Origin: Lysobacter capsici
Lineage (GTDB): Bacteria; Pseudomonadota; Gammaproteobacteria; Xanthomonadales; Xanthomonadaceae
Length of the DNA: 64,000 nucleotides
NCBI RefSeq assembly: GCF_014779555.2
Contig: NZ_CP094357.1
Span: 6,076,001 to 6,140,000, forward strand
Direction of reading: 5' to 3'
The position numbers were made by a program, and so were the translations under genes. This document shows positions 18,829 through 27,580 of this stretch, in pieces. The notes beneath the pieces are model-generated. The model did no database searches and had not been told where the DNA came from. It saw nothing but the letters and a program-made list of their open reading frames with translations. Positions within the stretch are counted from its first letter, which is position 1. Each line of letters opens with the position of its first letter.

Positions 18829-19371
18829 TTACTTGCCGCCGGGGAACTTCGCGAACAGGCCGGCCGGCATCGGCTTGCCGTTGGCCGCGTAGGTGGCCTT
18901 GAGGTAGTCGTAGGCCTCCTTCTCGGAGATGAAACCGTCGCCATCGACGTCGAGCTTCGGGAAGTCGGCGGCGCGGGTCGGCGCGACCGCGAGGAATTCG
19001 GCGCGCGAAACCCGGCCGTCGCCGCTGCGGTCGGTCTTGGCGAACGAGGCGTCGCCGCACTTGCCTTCGCCGCATTTGCCTTCGGCGGTCTTGCCCGCGG
19101 CCTTGGCGTTCGCGCCGCACTTGCCCTCGCCGCACTTGCCTTCGGCGGTCTTGCCGGCGGCCTTGGCGTTCGCGCTCTTGGCCTTGTCGGCACCGCATTT
19201 GCCTTCGCCGCACTTACCTTCGCCGGCGGCGTGGCTGGCGGCGACCATGTAGCCCTGGGCGAGCGGCTGCATGGCGAAGGCGGATTGGCCGAGGACCAGG
19301 CCGGCCAGGGCGACGCCGAGCATGCCGGCGGTGGTGGAGCGCGAAGCGGATCGGTGATTGTTGACGGACAT
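18829..19371 (-). CDS. hvfA: HvfA/bufferin-type precursor peptide with six EGKCG motifs and two EF-hands
   Basis: A 180-residue exported protein. GGAG precedes the ATG. A signal peptide ends at about residue 33 (GQSAFA). Six EGKCG motifs form three tandem pairs (51-60, 77-86, 97-106). These motifs are the known modification sites in HvfA-type copper-binding peptides. Unusually, the C-terminal third holds two EF-hand loops: Asp114-Ser116-Asp118...Glu125 and Asp141-Asp143-Asp145...Glu152. Precursors of this class normally end soon after the cysteine region, so a calcium-binding domain fused here is odd. The protein probably acts in the periplasm as a copper buffer. It is followed by the MNIO and DUF2063 genes that should modify it. 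Confidence 0.88.
   Translation of the reverse strand: MSVNNHRSASRSTTAGMLGVALAGLVLGQSAFAMQPLAQGYMVAASHAAGEGKCGEGKCGADKAKSANAKAAGKTAEGKCGEGKCGANAKAAGKTAEGKCGEGKCGDASFAKTDRSGDGRVSRAEFLAVAPTRAADFPKLDVDGDGFISEKEAYDYLKATYAANGKPMPAGLFAKFPGGK
19054..19173 (-). repeat. Two tandem 60-bp units inside the copper-peptide gene
   Basis: Codons 67-86 and 87-106 of the precursor peptide encode the same 20 residues, each carrying two EGKCG motifs. The DNA copies are almost identical (for example the stretches starting at 19081 and 19141 differ at very few bases), so this is a recent in-frame duplication. Confidence 0.85.
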
Positions 19372-19464
19372 GGTGGTTCTCCGGATGACGCGCGGCGAAA
19401 CCGCGCAGAGGTGGGCGCCGCGGACGCGGCGTGGGGCGAAACGAGGGAAAGGAACGCTGGGCCG

Positions 19465-20139
19465 TCAGGCGACGGCGGAGGACAAGCGGTTGGCGGCGTT
19501 GCGGCCGCGCGGCTTGATCGTCAGCGCGATGCCGGCGAAGGCGAGGGTCGCGCCGACCCACGGCAGCAGCAGCGACACGGTCGCGCCGATACCCAGCAGG
19601 ACCACGCCCCAGGCAGGCGCATCGGCCGACGCGACGGCGACCGGCGCGCGGCGCGATGCGAGCAAGCGGTCGACGCTCAAGCGACCGCCGCCGCCGAGCA
19701 TCAATGGCAACAGCATCGCCAGGTAGATCAGCGGCAGCTTGTAGTTGCCGTGGCCCTCGTTGCTGATCGCATAGCCCTGCCACAGCTCGGCCAGGCTCGA
19801 CCAGTCCGACGGCCAATGCACCGCGTAGATCGCCACCACCGTCAGCACCCACAGCGCGGCGGCGACATAGCGCGTGCCCAGGCCGATCAGCAGGGCTGCG
19901 GCGCCGGCGAGTTCGGTCCAGGTCGCCAGGGTCCAGTTGAGATCGGCGCCGAGCAGCGAGAACGGCAGCGGAAACTTGTCGCCGAGGTCGGCGAACCAGT
20001 TGTCGCCCTGCAGCTTCTCGCGGCCGGCTTCGAAGAATTCCCAGGCCAGCAGGACGCGCAGACCGAGCGGGGCGAGCCACGGCGCGACGCCGTCGACGCG
20101 GGACATCAGGGGCGCTGCGGGGGTCGAAGTGGCAGACAT
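19465..20139 (-). CDS. DoxX-family membrane protein
   Basis: A 224-residue protein with four main membrane helices plus an extra C-terminal pair. The DoxX pattern shows in [62 protein letters not shown] and [28 protein letters not shown]. The start [10 protein letters not shown] is preferred because AAGGAA lies upstream at good spacing. DoxX genes commonly accompany HvfABC/bufferin operons. Here it is the first gene of the operon, 93 bases before the precursor peptide, so the promoter of the whole unit should lie between 20140 and 20368. Its exact role in copper handling is not established. Confidence 0.88.
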   Translation of the reverse strand: MSATSTPAAPLMSRVDGVAPWLAPLGLRVLLAWEFFEAGREKLQGDNWFADLGDKFPLPFSLLGADLNWTLATWTELAGAAALLIGLGTRYVAAALWVLTVVAIYAVHWPSDWSSLAELWQGYAISNEGHGNYKLPLIYLAMLLPLMLGGGGRLSVDRLLASRRAPVAVASADAPAWGVVLLGIGATVSLLLPWVGATLAFAGIALTIKPRGRNAANRLSSAVA

Positions 20140-20368
20140 CGAAGGTTCCTTGAAGGGGCGGACCGTGCGTTCCGGTGACGCCATTTCAAGCTCGCGGGGT
20201 ATCGCCCAGGTGTCTGCCGACCCGGGGATTTGTCTGCAAAGTTGGCTGTCGCGGCGGCGGATACACTGCGATACAAATCCGCGGGGCTGGGCCTGGGCCG
20301 GTTTCACGACCTGGACCGCAAGCGACGCGGCAGCGGGCTCAAACCTCGGTCAATGAAGGCAGCGGAAC

Positions 20369-20620
20369 ATGATCCGAACCTCCGGCATCGCGCTTGCGGC
20401 CCTGTACCTGATCGGCTGCGCAGGCGACTCACCTCCCACCTCGGGGGAGTGCCGCGCACTGCTGCAATCCAGAACGGCCACCCGTGCGGAGATGGTCGCG
20501 TTCATCGTGCGGGCTAAGCGCGATCTGGATGCCGCTCCCAGGAATCGAATCGATTCGCACACCGAGGGACTGGGCCTATGCACCGGGGCGTTGATGCGCA
20601 AGGCGCAATCGATCAAGTAG
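20369..20620 (+). CDS. Small lipoprotein, unknown function
   Basis: An 83-residue protein with a short lipoprotein signal: MIRTSGIALAALYLIGCAGD, with Cys at about position 17 in the lipobox LIGC. The mature part is charged, with two further cysteines (GECRALLQ and LGLCTGAL). It is divergent from the DoxX gene with about 230 bases between them. No family recognised. The ribosome-binding site is weak (GGCAGCGGA), so confidence rests on the clean lipoprotein signal. Confidence 0.6.
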   Translation: MIRTSGIALAALYLIGCAGDSPPTSGECRALLQSRTATRAEMVAFIVRAKRDLDAAPRNRIDSHTEGLGLCTGALMRKAQSIK

Positions 20621-20821
20621 TTTGGCGCGTGCTCGCGCGATGGCCGCAACATCTGCGATTGGCCATGCGTTCTACTCCGGAGTGATGCTATTTTCGTGGG
20701 CGCGGTGAATTGAAACCGGCTTTTGCAGCCGTGACGGTACGTTGCCGATGACGCGCTCGCGTCGAGATGCAGGCAAGCCCGCGGCAAATTCGGCTGTGCT
20801 CGTACCTGCCCGCATAAAGAA

Positions 20822-20850
20822 AAAGGCCGATGAGTCCGTCATCGGCCTTT
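20822..20850 (-). terminator. Rho-independent terminator of the TonB receptor gene
   Basis: A 12-bp perfect stem AAAGGCCGATGA/TCATCGGCCTTT with a five-base loop. Read on the minus strand it is followed by a T-rich run (TTTTTCTTT), about 60 bases after the receptor stop codon. Confidence 0.85.
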
Positions 20851-20912
20851 CCGCTTTTCACGCTTGAGATCGCACGGCCGCCCTTATCGCGACCGGCGAC
20901 CATCGCCTGATC

Positions 20913-23279
20913 TCAATGCCAGTTGACGTTCACCGACACGCCCACGATGCGCGGCTCGTTGTAGACCGCGGCCATGTAGTTCTCGATCACGCCCTTGAGG
21001 TTCTTCTCGTTGGTGATGTTGCGCGCGAACAAGGCGACTTCATAAGCGCCGTAACCGCCGGTGTAACCGACCTTCAGGCCGCCCTCGAAATTGCCGCTGG
21101 CGTTGAATTCCTTCGAGTCGTACAGGACGAAGCTGGTGTAGCCCTGCTTGTTCCAGTCGGTGGCGACGAACAGCGCGCCGCTGTCGCTCAACGGAATGTC
21201 GTAGCGCGCGCCCAGGTTGACGCTGTACTTGGGCGCGTTCGGCAACGGATTGCCGTCGATCTGGGCGAAGGTGTTGGCGCCGACCTTGATGGTCGGGTCC
21301 TCGACCGTGCACACCACCGCGCCGTTGAGCGCGCAGACCTGCGCGTACACGCGCTTGTCCTGGATTTCGCTGTGCAGCAGGCTCACGCCGGCGGTCAGCG
21401 ACAGGTTCGGGATCGGACGCCAGTCCAGGTCGGCCTCGACGCCGTAGGCGCGGGCCTTGTCGGCATTGAACAGCACGCCGTTGCCGTTGGAGTCGTTGCC
21501 GTTGAGCTGGATGTCGTCGACGGTGTAGGTGAACGCGGTGGCGTTCAAGCGCAGGCGGTTGTCGAACAGGCTGCTCTTGATGCCCGCTTCCCACGACAGG
21601 ATGGTTTCCGAATCGGCGGTGGTGAAGTCGGCATTGAACACCGCCGAGCGGCCCTGGATGGTCGGGCCGCGGAAGCCGCGCGCGACCTTGGCGTACACGC
21701 TGAGGTTCGGGTTGATCTCGTACATCGCGCTCAGGTCCCAGCTGGGCTGGGTGTCGGACAGGCGCACGTCGCGGCGGCCGGTGTAGGTCGACACGCCGGC
21801 GGCGGTGTCGGCGGTCTTGAGCAGCCGGGTTTCCTTGGTATCCCGGGTCTGTCGCAGGCCGGCGGTCAAGGTCAGCGCGTCAGTGACCTTGTAGCTGAGT
21901 TGTCCGAACGCGGCCCACGAGGTGTTGGAGTTGCGCAGGCGCACCCAGTTGTTGGGATTGCGCGCCGGGCCCTTGAGGAACCACGCGCGCTGATAGAAAT
22001 CGGTGACGTCGCGGCCGTCGAAGTAGAACGCGCCGACCTGCCATTGCAGCGCGTCGTCGGTTTCGCTGGCCAGGCGGAATTCCTGGGTGAATTGATCCAG
22101 ATCGCGGATCTGCCCCATCGACTGGCCGAAGCCGTTGGGCACGCCGCGCACCGGGTAATTCGCCGCGGCGCCGCCGTCGGTGTCGCCGCGGCTGTAACCG
22201 GAGGTGGTTTCGTAGGCGCTGATCGAGGTCAGCGAGGTTTCGCCGAAGTTGTAGCTCGCCTTGATCGAGCCGCCGTAGGTCTTGTACGCCTGCGGGTTGT
22301 TGCCGGCTTCGTCAAAAGCGACCTTGTCGCGCGGCACATCGACCTCGTTGGAACCCTTGACGATGGCGTTGCGCAGGAACAGCGTCGATGTACCGGAGTA
22401 ATCGCGCGCATGCGCCGAGGCGAGGATCGAGAAATTCTCGCTCGGCGCCAGCAGCAGCTGCACGCGCAGGTTGCGGTCGTCGAAGCCGCCCATCGCGTCC
22501 TTCTTCGGCGTGACCGTGCCGTCGGCGCTGGCGCCGGCGAAGGTGTTGTCGACCCAGTCGTCGCGGTGCTGATACAGCGTGGACACGCGGAACGACAGCA
22601 CGTCGTTGATCGGGCCGCCGATGCCGCCGTCGACCGACACCGTGTTGTAGCTGCCGACGCTGGCCTGCACGCGGCCGCTGAAATCCTGGCTCGGCTTGAT
22701 GCTGTCGAACTTGATGATGCCGGCGGTGGTGTTGCGGCCGAACAGCGAACCCTGCGGGCCGCGCAGCACTTCGACCTGATCGGTGTCGAACACCGGATTG
22801 GATTTGAGCACCACGTGCTCGAGCACCACGTCGTCCTGGATGATCGATACCGGCTGCGAGGCGCCGAGGTAGAAGTCGATATTGCCCAGGCCGCGGATGT
22901 AGAAGCGCGGGAAGATGCGGCCGGTGGTGGTTTCGGCGTACAGGCTGGGGACGCGGCCGGACAGCGCCAGCAAGGTGTCGTCGCCGCCGGCGGTCAGCGC
23001 GCGCATCGCATCGCCCTGCATCACCCCGACCGAGACCGGCACGTCCTGCAGGTTCTGCTCGCGGCGCTCGGCGGTCACGGTGACCGCGTCGAGCGAAGTC
23101 GCCGACTGGGCGGTCGCAGGCGCGGCCGCTTGCGGCGCGTCCTGCGCCGACGCGGCGGTGGCGGCGCAGACCAGCAGCAAGGCACTGCAGGCGCGGGCCA
23201 GCGCGGTCATGGCGAGCGGACGGCGGGAAACGGCGGCGCCGCCGCGCAAAGGCAGGCGGGCTTCGGGGTACAGGGACAT
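20913..23279 (-). CDS. TonB-dependent outer-membrane receptor
   Basis: A 788-residue outer-membrane receptor. The ATG of MSLYPEARLPL is chosen because AAAGGATC precedes it; the longer frame lacks a site. A long signal peptide ends near residue 45 (AATAASA). A TonB-box-like DAVTVTA follows, then the plug domain (VPVSVGVMQGDAMRAL, VEVLRGPQGSLFGRNTTAGII) and a beta-barrel ending in the aromatic-terminated VSVNVNWH. The sequence resembles the sphingomonad/xanthomonad receptors with a RRxQNLQDVPVSV start, which import siderophores or carbon sources. No ligand can be assigned; no import or degradation genes are adjacent. It forms a single-gene unit with a terminator downstream. Confidence 0.94.
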   Translation of the reverse strand: MSLYPEARLPLRGGAAVSRRPLAMTALARACSALLLVCAATAASAQDAPQAAAPATAQSATSLDAVTVTAERREQNLQDVPVSVGVMQGDAMRALTAGGDDTLLALSGRVPSLYAETTTGRIFPRFYIRGLGNIDFYLGASQPVSIIQDDVVLEHVVLKSNPVFDTDQVEVLRGPQGSLFGRNTTAGIIKFDSIKPSQDFSGRVQASVGSYNTVSVDGGIGGPINDVLSFRVSTLYQHRDDWVDNTFAGASADGTVTPKKDAMGGFDDRNLRVQLLLAPSENFSILASAHARDYSGTSTLFLRNAIVKGSNEVDVPRDKVAFDEAGNNPQAYKTYGGSIKASYNFGETSLTSISAYETTSGYSRGDTDGGAAANYPVRGVPNGFGQSMGQIRDLDQFTQEFRLASETDDALQWQVGAFYFDGRDVTDFYQRAWFLKGPARNPNNWVRLRNSNTSWAAFGQLSYKVTDALTLTAGLRQTRDTKETRLLKTADTAAGVSTYTGRRDVRLSDTQPSWDLSAMYEINPNLSVYAKVARGFRGPTIQGRSAVFNADFTTADSETILSWEAGIKSSLFDNRLRLNATAFTYTVDDIQLNGNDSNGNGVLFNADKARAYGVEADLDWRPIPNLSLTAGVSLLHSEIQDKRVYAQVCALNGAVVCTVEDPTIKVGANTFAQIDGNPLPNAPKYSVNLGARYDIPLSDSGALFVATDWNKQGYTSFVLYDSKEFNASGNFEGGLKVGYTGGYGAYEVALFARNITNEKNLKGVIENYMAAVYNEPRIVGVSVNVNWH

Positions 23280-23654
23280 CGTGGGTGATCCTTTGGGGGA
23301 ATGCCTGGAGTGCAATGGCGCGCGGCTGGCGCAAGGCCGGCGACCGGTCGCGGATGCTTCCGCGGCACGGCACGGTATGTCACAAGTGTTGCATGCCGGT
23401 TGCAGATCGGCGCATGCGGCCGGGCTGGGCGCGAAGCCGCCTGGGCGTGCAAATACCTGCGCTCGCCCGGCGCCATCGACCGACACGATCGATCCAGGAT
23501 TACAGGGCGATGCAGATCCGCGCCCCCTCATCCCGCCCCCTCGCCGGTCGCTGCCGCAACGCAACAACCTTATGGATCAGTCACTCCCCGGCCTGGTTTG
23601 ACACGCCGCCGGGGCTGGCCCAGGCTGGTTTCAGCCTGACCACGGGTCAAGTGA
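23280..23654. other. Divergent promoter region, TonB receptor and effector operon
   Basis: About 375 bases between the receptor start and the immunity-type gene on the other strand. It should contain both promoters. I see no clear Fur-box-like palindrome, -35/-10 pair or short gene with a ribosome-binding site. Confidence 0.35.
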
Positions 23655-24305
23655 ATGGAAGCCCATAGCCGCCTGTCTGCCGCATTAGGGATGATCGCCA
23701 TCATGAGTATGCACAGCGCCGCGCGCGCAAACCCACCGCAGGCGCCGAGCCTGTTCACCGCACCCGCGCCGGTCGCCGCGCCGGTGGTGAAACTCAACCC
23801 ACATGCGCGCGACGGCCATGTGCTGAGTTTTCATTTCGACGATCTGCCGCAGGCGCTGACCCAGGTCGCCGCCACCGCCGATTTCCAGGTCGCCAACGTC
23901 GAATGCGTGCCGGTCGATTACGGCAAGGCGATCGGCGGCGTGCGTCTGGCGCCGCGCCACAGCCTGCCGCTGAGCTTGAATCGCGGCGACGACGGGCGCT
24001 ATGTCGCGATCGTGCACGTCGACGCCCTGCTCGACGAGGACTATTACGGGCTCGGCGTATGCCGCTGGGAACTGACCACGGCGACCGTGCATTTCCATTC
24101 GCCCAGCACCCATTTCGTCGGCGGCTTGAAGGCCGAGCGATTGATCGCGGGCGGCGAGACCGTGCAGTACTACCTGACCCGCGACCTCGCGCAGAAGCCG
24201 CGCTCGATGGATTACGTGTACGGCGAAACCGCGGCCGATTTCTACCAGCCCTCGGCCGGTCCGCAGTTCACCTTGGTACTGAACGCCCACAAGGAAGTGC
24301 CGTGA
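23655..24305 (+). CDS. Candidate periplasmic immunity protein of the lipase effector
   Basis: A 216-residue exported protein. A signal peptide covers about residues 1-25 (LGMIAIMSMHSAARA). The mature protein starts with a proline/alanine-rich stretch, then a beta-rich domain (HVLSFHFDDLPQALTQVA, GLGVCRWELTTATVHFHSP). I know no named family. Its stop overlaps the start of the lipase effector by one base (TGATG), so the two are translated together. Xanthomonadales T4SS lipase effectors are typically encoded next to secreted or lipoprotein inhibitors that protect the cell from sister toxins in the periplasm. The immunity role is inferred from that arrangement. Confidence 0.75.
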   Translation: MEAHSRLSAALGMIAIMSMHSAARANPPQAPSLFTAPAPVAAPVVKLNPHARDGHVLSFHFDDLPQALTQVAATADFQVANVECVPVDYGKAIGGVRLAPRHSLPLSLNRGDDGRYVAIVHVDALLDEDYYGLGVCRWELTTATVHFHSPSTHFVGGLKAERLIAGGETVQYYLTRDLAQKPRSMDYVYGETAADFYQPSAGPQFTLVLNAHKEVP

Positions 24306-25612
24306 TGCCCAGCAGCCAGGACTATGCCGCGCTCAGCCAGGACGCCTACAACGATCGCCGGGCCGACCCGACCGTGTCGGTGCCGATCAACGGCGTCGAC
24401 TACCGCGTGCTCGCCACCGCCAACAATCGCGAAAACGGGTATCAGGGCACGATCTACCAGCGCGTGGATTCGGGCGAGATCATCGTCGCCCATCGCGGCA
24501 CCGAGCCGACCAACGGGGTCGGCGAATTCATCCGCGACGTCATCCGCACCGACGGCGGCATGGTCGTCAACGGGGTCAACAATCAGGCGCCCGACGCGAT
24601 CGCGCTGACCCAGCGCGCGATCGACATCGCCCGCGAACAAGGCGAACGCACCGGCCGGCCGCAGCCGCCGGTCGCGGTCACCGGCCATTCGCTCGGCGGC
24701 ACCCTGGCGCAGATTTCCGCGCACCGGTTCCAGGCCGAGGGCGTGCACGGCGAGACCTTCAACGCCTACGGCGCGGCCGGTCTGAACATGGGCATCCCGG
24801 CCGGCGACAACAACCGCATGATCAATCACGTGCGCGCCAGCGACACGGTCAGCTCGGCCAGTCCGCAATACGGCCAGACCCGCGTGTACGCCACCCAGGA
24901 AGACGTCGACGCGCTGCGCGACGCGGGCTACGCGAACAACCGCAGGCAATCGTTCTGGCCGGATTTCATCGGCGGCGATCTGCGCAATCCGGTCGGCGTG
25001 GTCGCCAGCCGCGGCCTGGCCGCGCACGACATCGCGCCGTTCGCCGGCGGCCCCGGCACGCCGCCGCTGATGACCCGGGCCAATGAGGACCGCGCCCAGC
25101 AGTTCGATCCGATGATCGACAAGTTCCGCGGCGACATCGGCGCCGCGCGCGCCGGCATCACCGGCGCTTCGCAGAACGTGCAGGACGGCATTCGCCGCGT
25201 GCGCGAGGGTTGGAACGACCTGTTCTCGCACAACGGCCATGTGCAGGGCGCGCCGCTGGTCAGCGACAGCCCGCTGCTGGGGCAGGCCTATGCGGCGATC
25301 GACCGCGGCGGCCCGGCGCTCGCCGGCCTGGACCACCGCGCGGTCGCCAGCCTGACCGCCACCGCCGGCGCGCAAGGCCTGCACGAGATCCACCACGTCG
25401 CGCGCGGCAACAACGGCACCTTGTTCGCGGTGCAGGGCCAGTCGCCCAACGACCCGGCGGCGTTGCGCGCCTCGGTCGATCTGGAAACGCAGCGGCAACC
25501 GTTGGCGGTGAGTTCGCAGCAGTCGGTGCAGCAGGCCGAACAGGCGCAACGCAACAACGGCGCGCAGCAGGAAGCGGTCGAACAGACCCGGCGCAATCCG
25601 TCGATGGTGTGA
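24305..25612 (+). CDS. Putative antibacterial T4SS effector: class-3 lipase with XVIPCD tail
   Basis: A 435-residue protein without a signal peptide. The lipase_3-like domain covers about 1-250, with a probable catalytic triad of Ser129 in VTGHSLGGTLAQ, Asp180 in VRASDTV and His241 in GLAAHDIAPF. The C-terminal region (about 318-420) fits the XVIPCD secretion domain of Xanthomonadales T4SS effectors: DSPLLGQAYAAID, then GLHEIHHVARGNNGTLFAVQG, DPAALRASVDLETQ and a glutamine-rich tail. Members of this class are injected into rival bacteria and attack membrane phospholipids. The upstream secreted gene is the likely immunity partner. A strong terminator lies directly downstream. The secretion apparatus itself is outside the window. 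Confidence 0.88.
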   Translation: MPSSQDYAALSQDAYNDRRADPTVSVPINGVDYRVLATANNRENGYQGTIYQRVDSGEIIVAHRGTEPTNGVGEFIRDVIRTDGGMVVNGVNNQAPDAIALTQRAIDIAREQGERTGRPQPPVAVTGHSLGGTLAQISAHRFQAEGVHGETFNAYGAAGLNMGIPAGDNNRMINHVRASDTVSSASPQYGQTRVYATQEDVDALRDAGYANNRRQSFWPDFIGGDLRNPVGVVASRGLAAHDIAPFAGGPGTPPLMTRANEDRAQQFDPMIDKFRGDIGAARAGITGASQNVQDGIRRVREGWNDLFSHNGHVQGAPLVSDSPLLGQAYAAIDRGGPALAGLDHRAVASLTATAGAQGLHEIHHVARGNNGTLFAVQGQSPNDPAALRASVDLETQRQPLAVSSQQSVQQAEQAQRNNGAQQEAVEQTRRNPSMV

Positions 25613-25659
25613 TCGCGCGGCGCTCGCGGCTGCGGCGGCGCAAGATGCAAACGCAAGCG

Positions 25660-25695
25660 GGGCGGATTCGTCGTTACGACGAATCCGCCCTTTTT
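25660..25695 (+). terminator. Rho-independent terminator after the lipase effector
   Basis: A 14-bp stem GGGCGGATTCGTCG/CGACGAATCCGCCC with a three-base loop, followed by TTTTT. It lies about 50 bases after the effector stop codon. Confidence 0.92.
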
Positions 25696-25749
25696 CCCAG
25701 CGGTGTTCGCCGCGATACACGAATGCCCGCTGTCGGCGCGAGCTGCGGC

Positions 25750-26526
25750 CTATTCGATATGCGCGGCGAATCCGACCCGCTCCGGCGCGATGTGCTCGCG
25801 CAAGGTCAGCGCCGGAATCTCGTAATCGCCGGCGTTCTGGCGCCGGTACGCGATCGGCGCGGTCGTCTCCAGCGCGTCCAGGCGTTGCCCGAGCGCATCG
25901 CACAGATCGGCGAATCGCGCCTCGTCGGTGCGGCTGCTGCGATAGACCACGAACGGCGGCAGCACGTTGAAGCCGGGGTAATACAACACGCCGTGCTGGA
26001 TCGGGAACAGCAGGTCGTCGATCGGGCCGTTGATGCCGCGCGGGCCGTAATGCGATTCCCAGCCGCCGGCGGTGACCACCAGCATCGCGCGCTTGCCGGC
26101 CAGGCTGCCTTCGCCGTAGCGGTCGCCCCAGTGGCGGTCGGAGTGTTCGCCCACGCCATAGGCGAAGCCGTAGGCGTACACGCGATCGACCCAGCCCTTG
26201 AGGATCGCCGGCATCGAGAACCACCACAGCGGAAACTGCAGGATCACCGTATCGGCCCAGCGCAGCTTGTCCTGCTCGCGGGCGATGTCCTCGCGCTGGG
26301 TGCCGCTGTCGAACGCGCGCTTGGAATCGCGGGCCGGGTCGAAGCGCGCGTCCGGGTCCTGATCGGTGCTGTCGTCGGCGTCGATCGCCGCCTTCCAGCG
26401 CATCGCGTACAAGTCGGACACCTGCACGCTGTGGCCGGCCTGTCGCAGCCGCTGGATCGTGAAATCGCGCAGCGATCCGTTCAAGGAGCGCGGTTCGGGA
26501 TGGGCGTAAATCAGCAGCACGTTCAT
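25750..26526 (-). CDS. Flavodoxin-fold NAD(P)H oxidoreductase (quinone reductase type)
   Basis: A 258-residue cytoplasmic flavoprotein of the NQO/MdaB family. It starts MNVLLIYAHPEPRSLNGSLRD, the usual FMN/FAD phosphate-binding region. It continues with HSVQVSDLYAM, ADTVILQFPLWWFSMPAILKGWVDRVYAYGFAYG and AMLVVTAGGWESHYGPRGINGPIDDLLFPI. Such enzymes reduce quinones or nitro compounds by two electrons. Divergent from a LysR regulator 86 bases away, which probably controls it. Confidence 0.93.
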   Translation of the reverse strand: MNVLLIYAHPEPRSLNGSLRDFTIQRLRQAGHSVQVSDLYAMRWKAAIDADDSTDQDPDARFDPARDSKRAFDSGTQREDIAREQDKLRWADTVILQFPLWWFSMPAILKGWVDRVYAYGFAYGVGEHSDRHWGDRYGEGSLAGKRAMLVVTAGGWESHYGPRGINGPIDDLLFPIQHGVLYYPGFNVLPPFVVYRSSRTDEARFADLCDALGQRLDALETTAPIAYRRQNAGDYEIPALTLREHIAPERVGFAAHIE

Positions 26527-26612
26527 GGCGGGGGCCTGCGAGGTCTGAAAGCAGCACGGTAGGCCCCGGCCCGGTATATTGGAAATTGATTTGTGATATT
26601 CCAGGTATAGCC

Positions 26613-27506
26613 ATGACTAATCTCAGGCGGCTCGATCTGAACCTGTTGGTGACGCTCGATGCGCTGCTGTCGGAGCACAACGTCACCCGCGCCGCGCAAC
26701 GGCTGAATTTCTCCCAGCCCTCGATCAGCGTGCATCTGGCCAAGCTGCGCGATGTGTTCGCCGATCCGCTGTTGTTGCCCGGGCCGCGCGGCATGCGTCC
26801 GACCGCGCGCGCCGACGAATTGCGCGAGCCCTTGCGTCAGGCCCTGGCCGCGCTGGAGCGCGCGGTCTCGCCCGCGGCCGCGTTCGACCCGGCCCAGGCC
26901 GACCGCACCTGGCGCGTGGCCGCGTCCGACTACAGCGAATCCACCGTGCTGTTGCCGGCGCTGATCGGTTTGCGCGCGGCGGCGCCGGGCACGCGCCTGG
27001 CGGTGGTGGAAGCCTCGCCCTCGCGCATCGCCAAGCAGGCCGAGCAAGGCGATATCGATCTGGCCTTCCACACCAGCCACGACGCGCCCAGCGGCCTGCG
27101 CCGGCGCACCTTGTTCGCTGAGCGTTATGTGTTGGTCGGCCGCGCCGGGCATCCGCGGCTGAAACGGCGGCCGACCCTCGCGCAGTTCTGCAAGCTCGAT
27201 CATGTGATCGTGTCGCCCGACGGCGGCGGCTTCCACGGCGTCACCGACGATGCATTGGCGCCGCTCGGCCTGCGCCGACGCGTGGTGCTGTCGGTGCCGC
27301 ACTTCCTGTTCGTGCGCTCGGTGCTGGCGACTACCGATCTGGTCGCGATGCTGCCCGCGCGCCTGGTGCGCGACACGCCGGCGCTGCGGGTGGTCGAACC
27401 GCCGGTCGAGGTGCCCGGTTACGAGATGGCGATGCTATGGCACGAGCGCGTGCACCGCGATCCGGCGCATCAATGGCTGCGCGAGCATATCGCCGGCTCG
27501 GTGTGA
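26613..27506 (+). CDS. LysR family transcriptional regulator (NodD/SyrM-like group)
   Basis: A 297-residue regulator. The DNA-binding domain reads LRRLDLNLLVTLDALLSEHNVTRAAQRLNFSQPSISVHLAKLRDVF, which matches the NodD/NahR/LinR-type LysR group. The effector domain follows (WRVAASDYSESTVLLPAL). The ATG of MTNLRRLDLNL is preferred because the upstream extension runs through the divergent promoter. The intergenic stretch contains a near-palindrome GGAAAT...ATATTCC and the AT-rich sequence TATATTGGAAATTGATTTG, a likely operator. The target is probably the adjacent oxidoreductase gene. The inducer is unknown. Confidence 0.93.
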   Translation: MTNLRRLDLNLLVTLDALLSEHNVTRAAQRLNFSQPSISVHLAKLRDVFADPLLLPGPRGMRPTARADELREPLRQALAALERAVSPAAAFDPAQADRTWRVAASDYSESTVLLPALIGLRAAAPGTRLAVVEASPSRIAKQAEQGDIDLAFHTSHDAPSGLRRRTLFAERYVLVGRAGHPRLKRRPTLAQFCKLDHVIVSPDGGGFHGVTDDALAPLGLRRRVVLSVPHFLFVRSVLATTDLVAMLPARLVRDTPALRVVEPPVEVPGYEMAMLWHERVHRDPAHQWLREHIAGSV

Positions 27507-27580
27507 GTGCGGTTCGCTTCGATCGCGATGCGCTCGCGGCGCGCGAACGCCGTGGATCGCGCAAGCACGGCGGATCGCGC

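Noticed and set aside
20916-23288. A 790-residue open frame on the plus strand opposite the TonB receptor
   Set aside because: The receptor on the minus strand has signal peptide, plug and barrel features; the antisense product is low-complexity and has no start signal.
24242-26794. An 850-residue minus-strand frame spanning the lipase effector and the oxidoreductase
   Set aside because: It crosses a strong terminator and two real genes in other frames, and encodes no recognisable domain.
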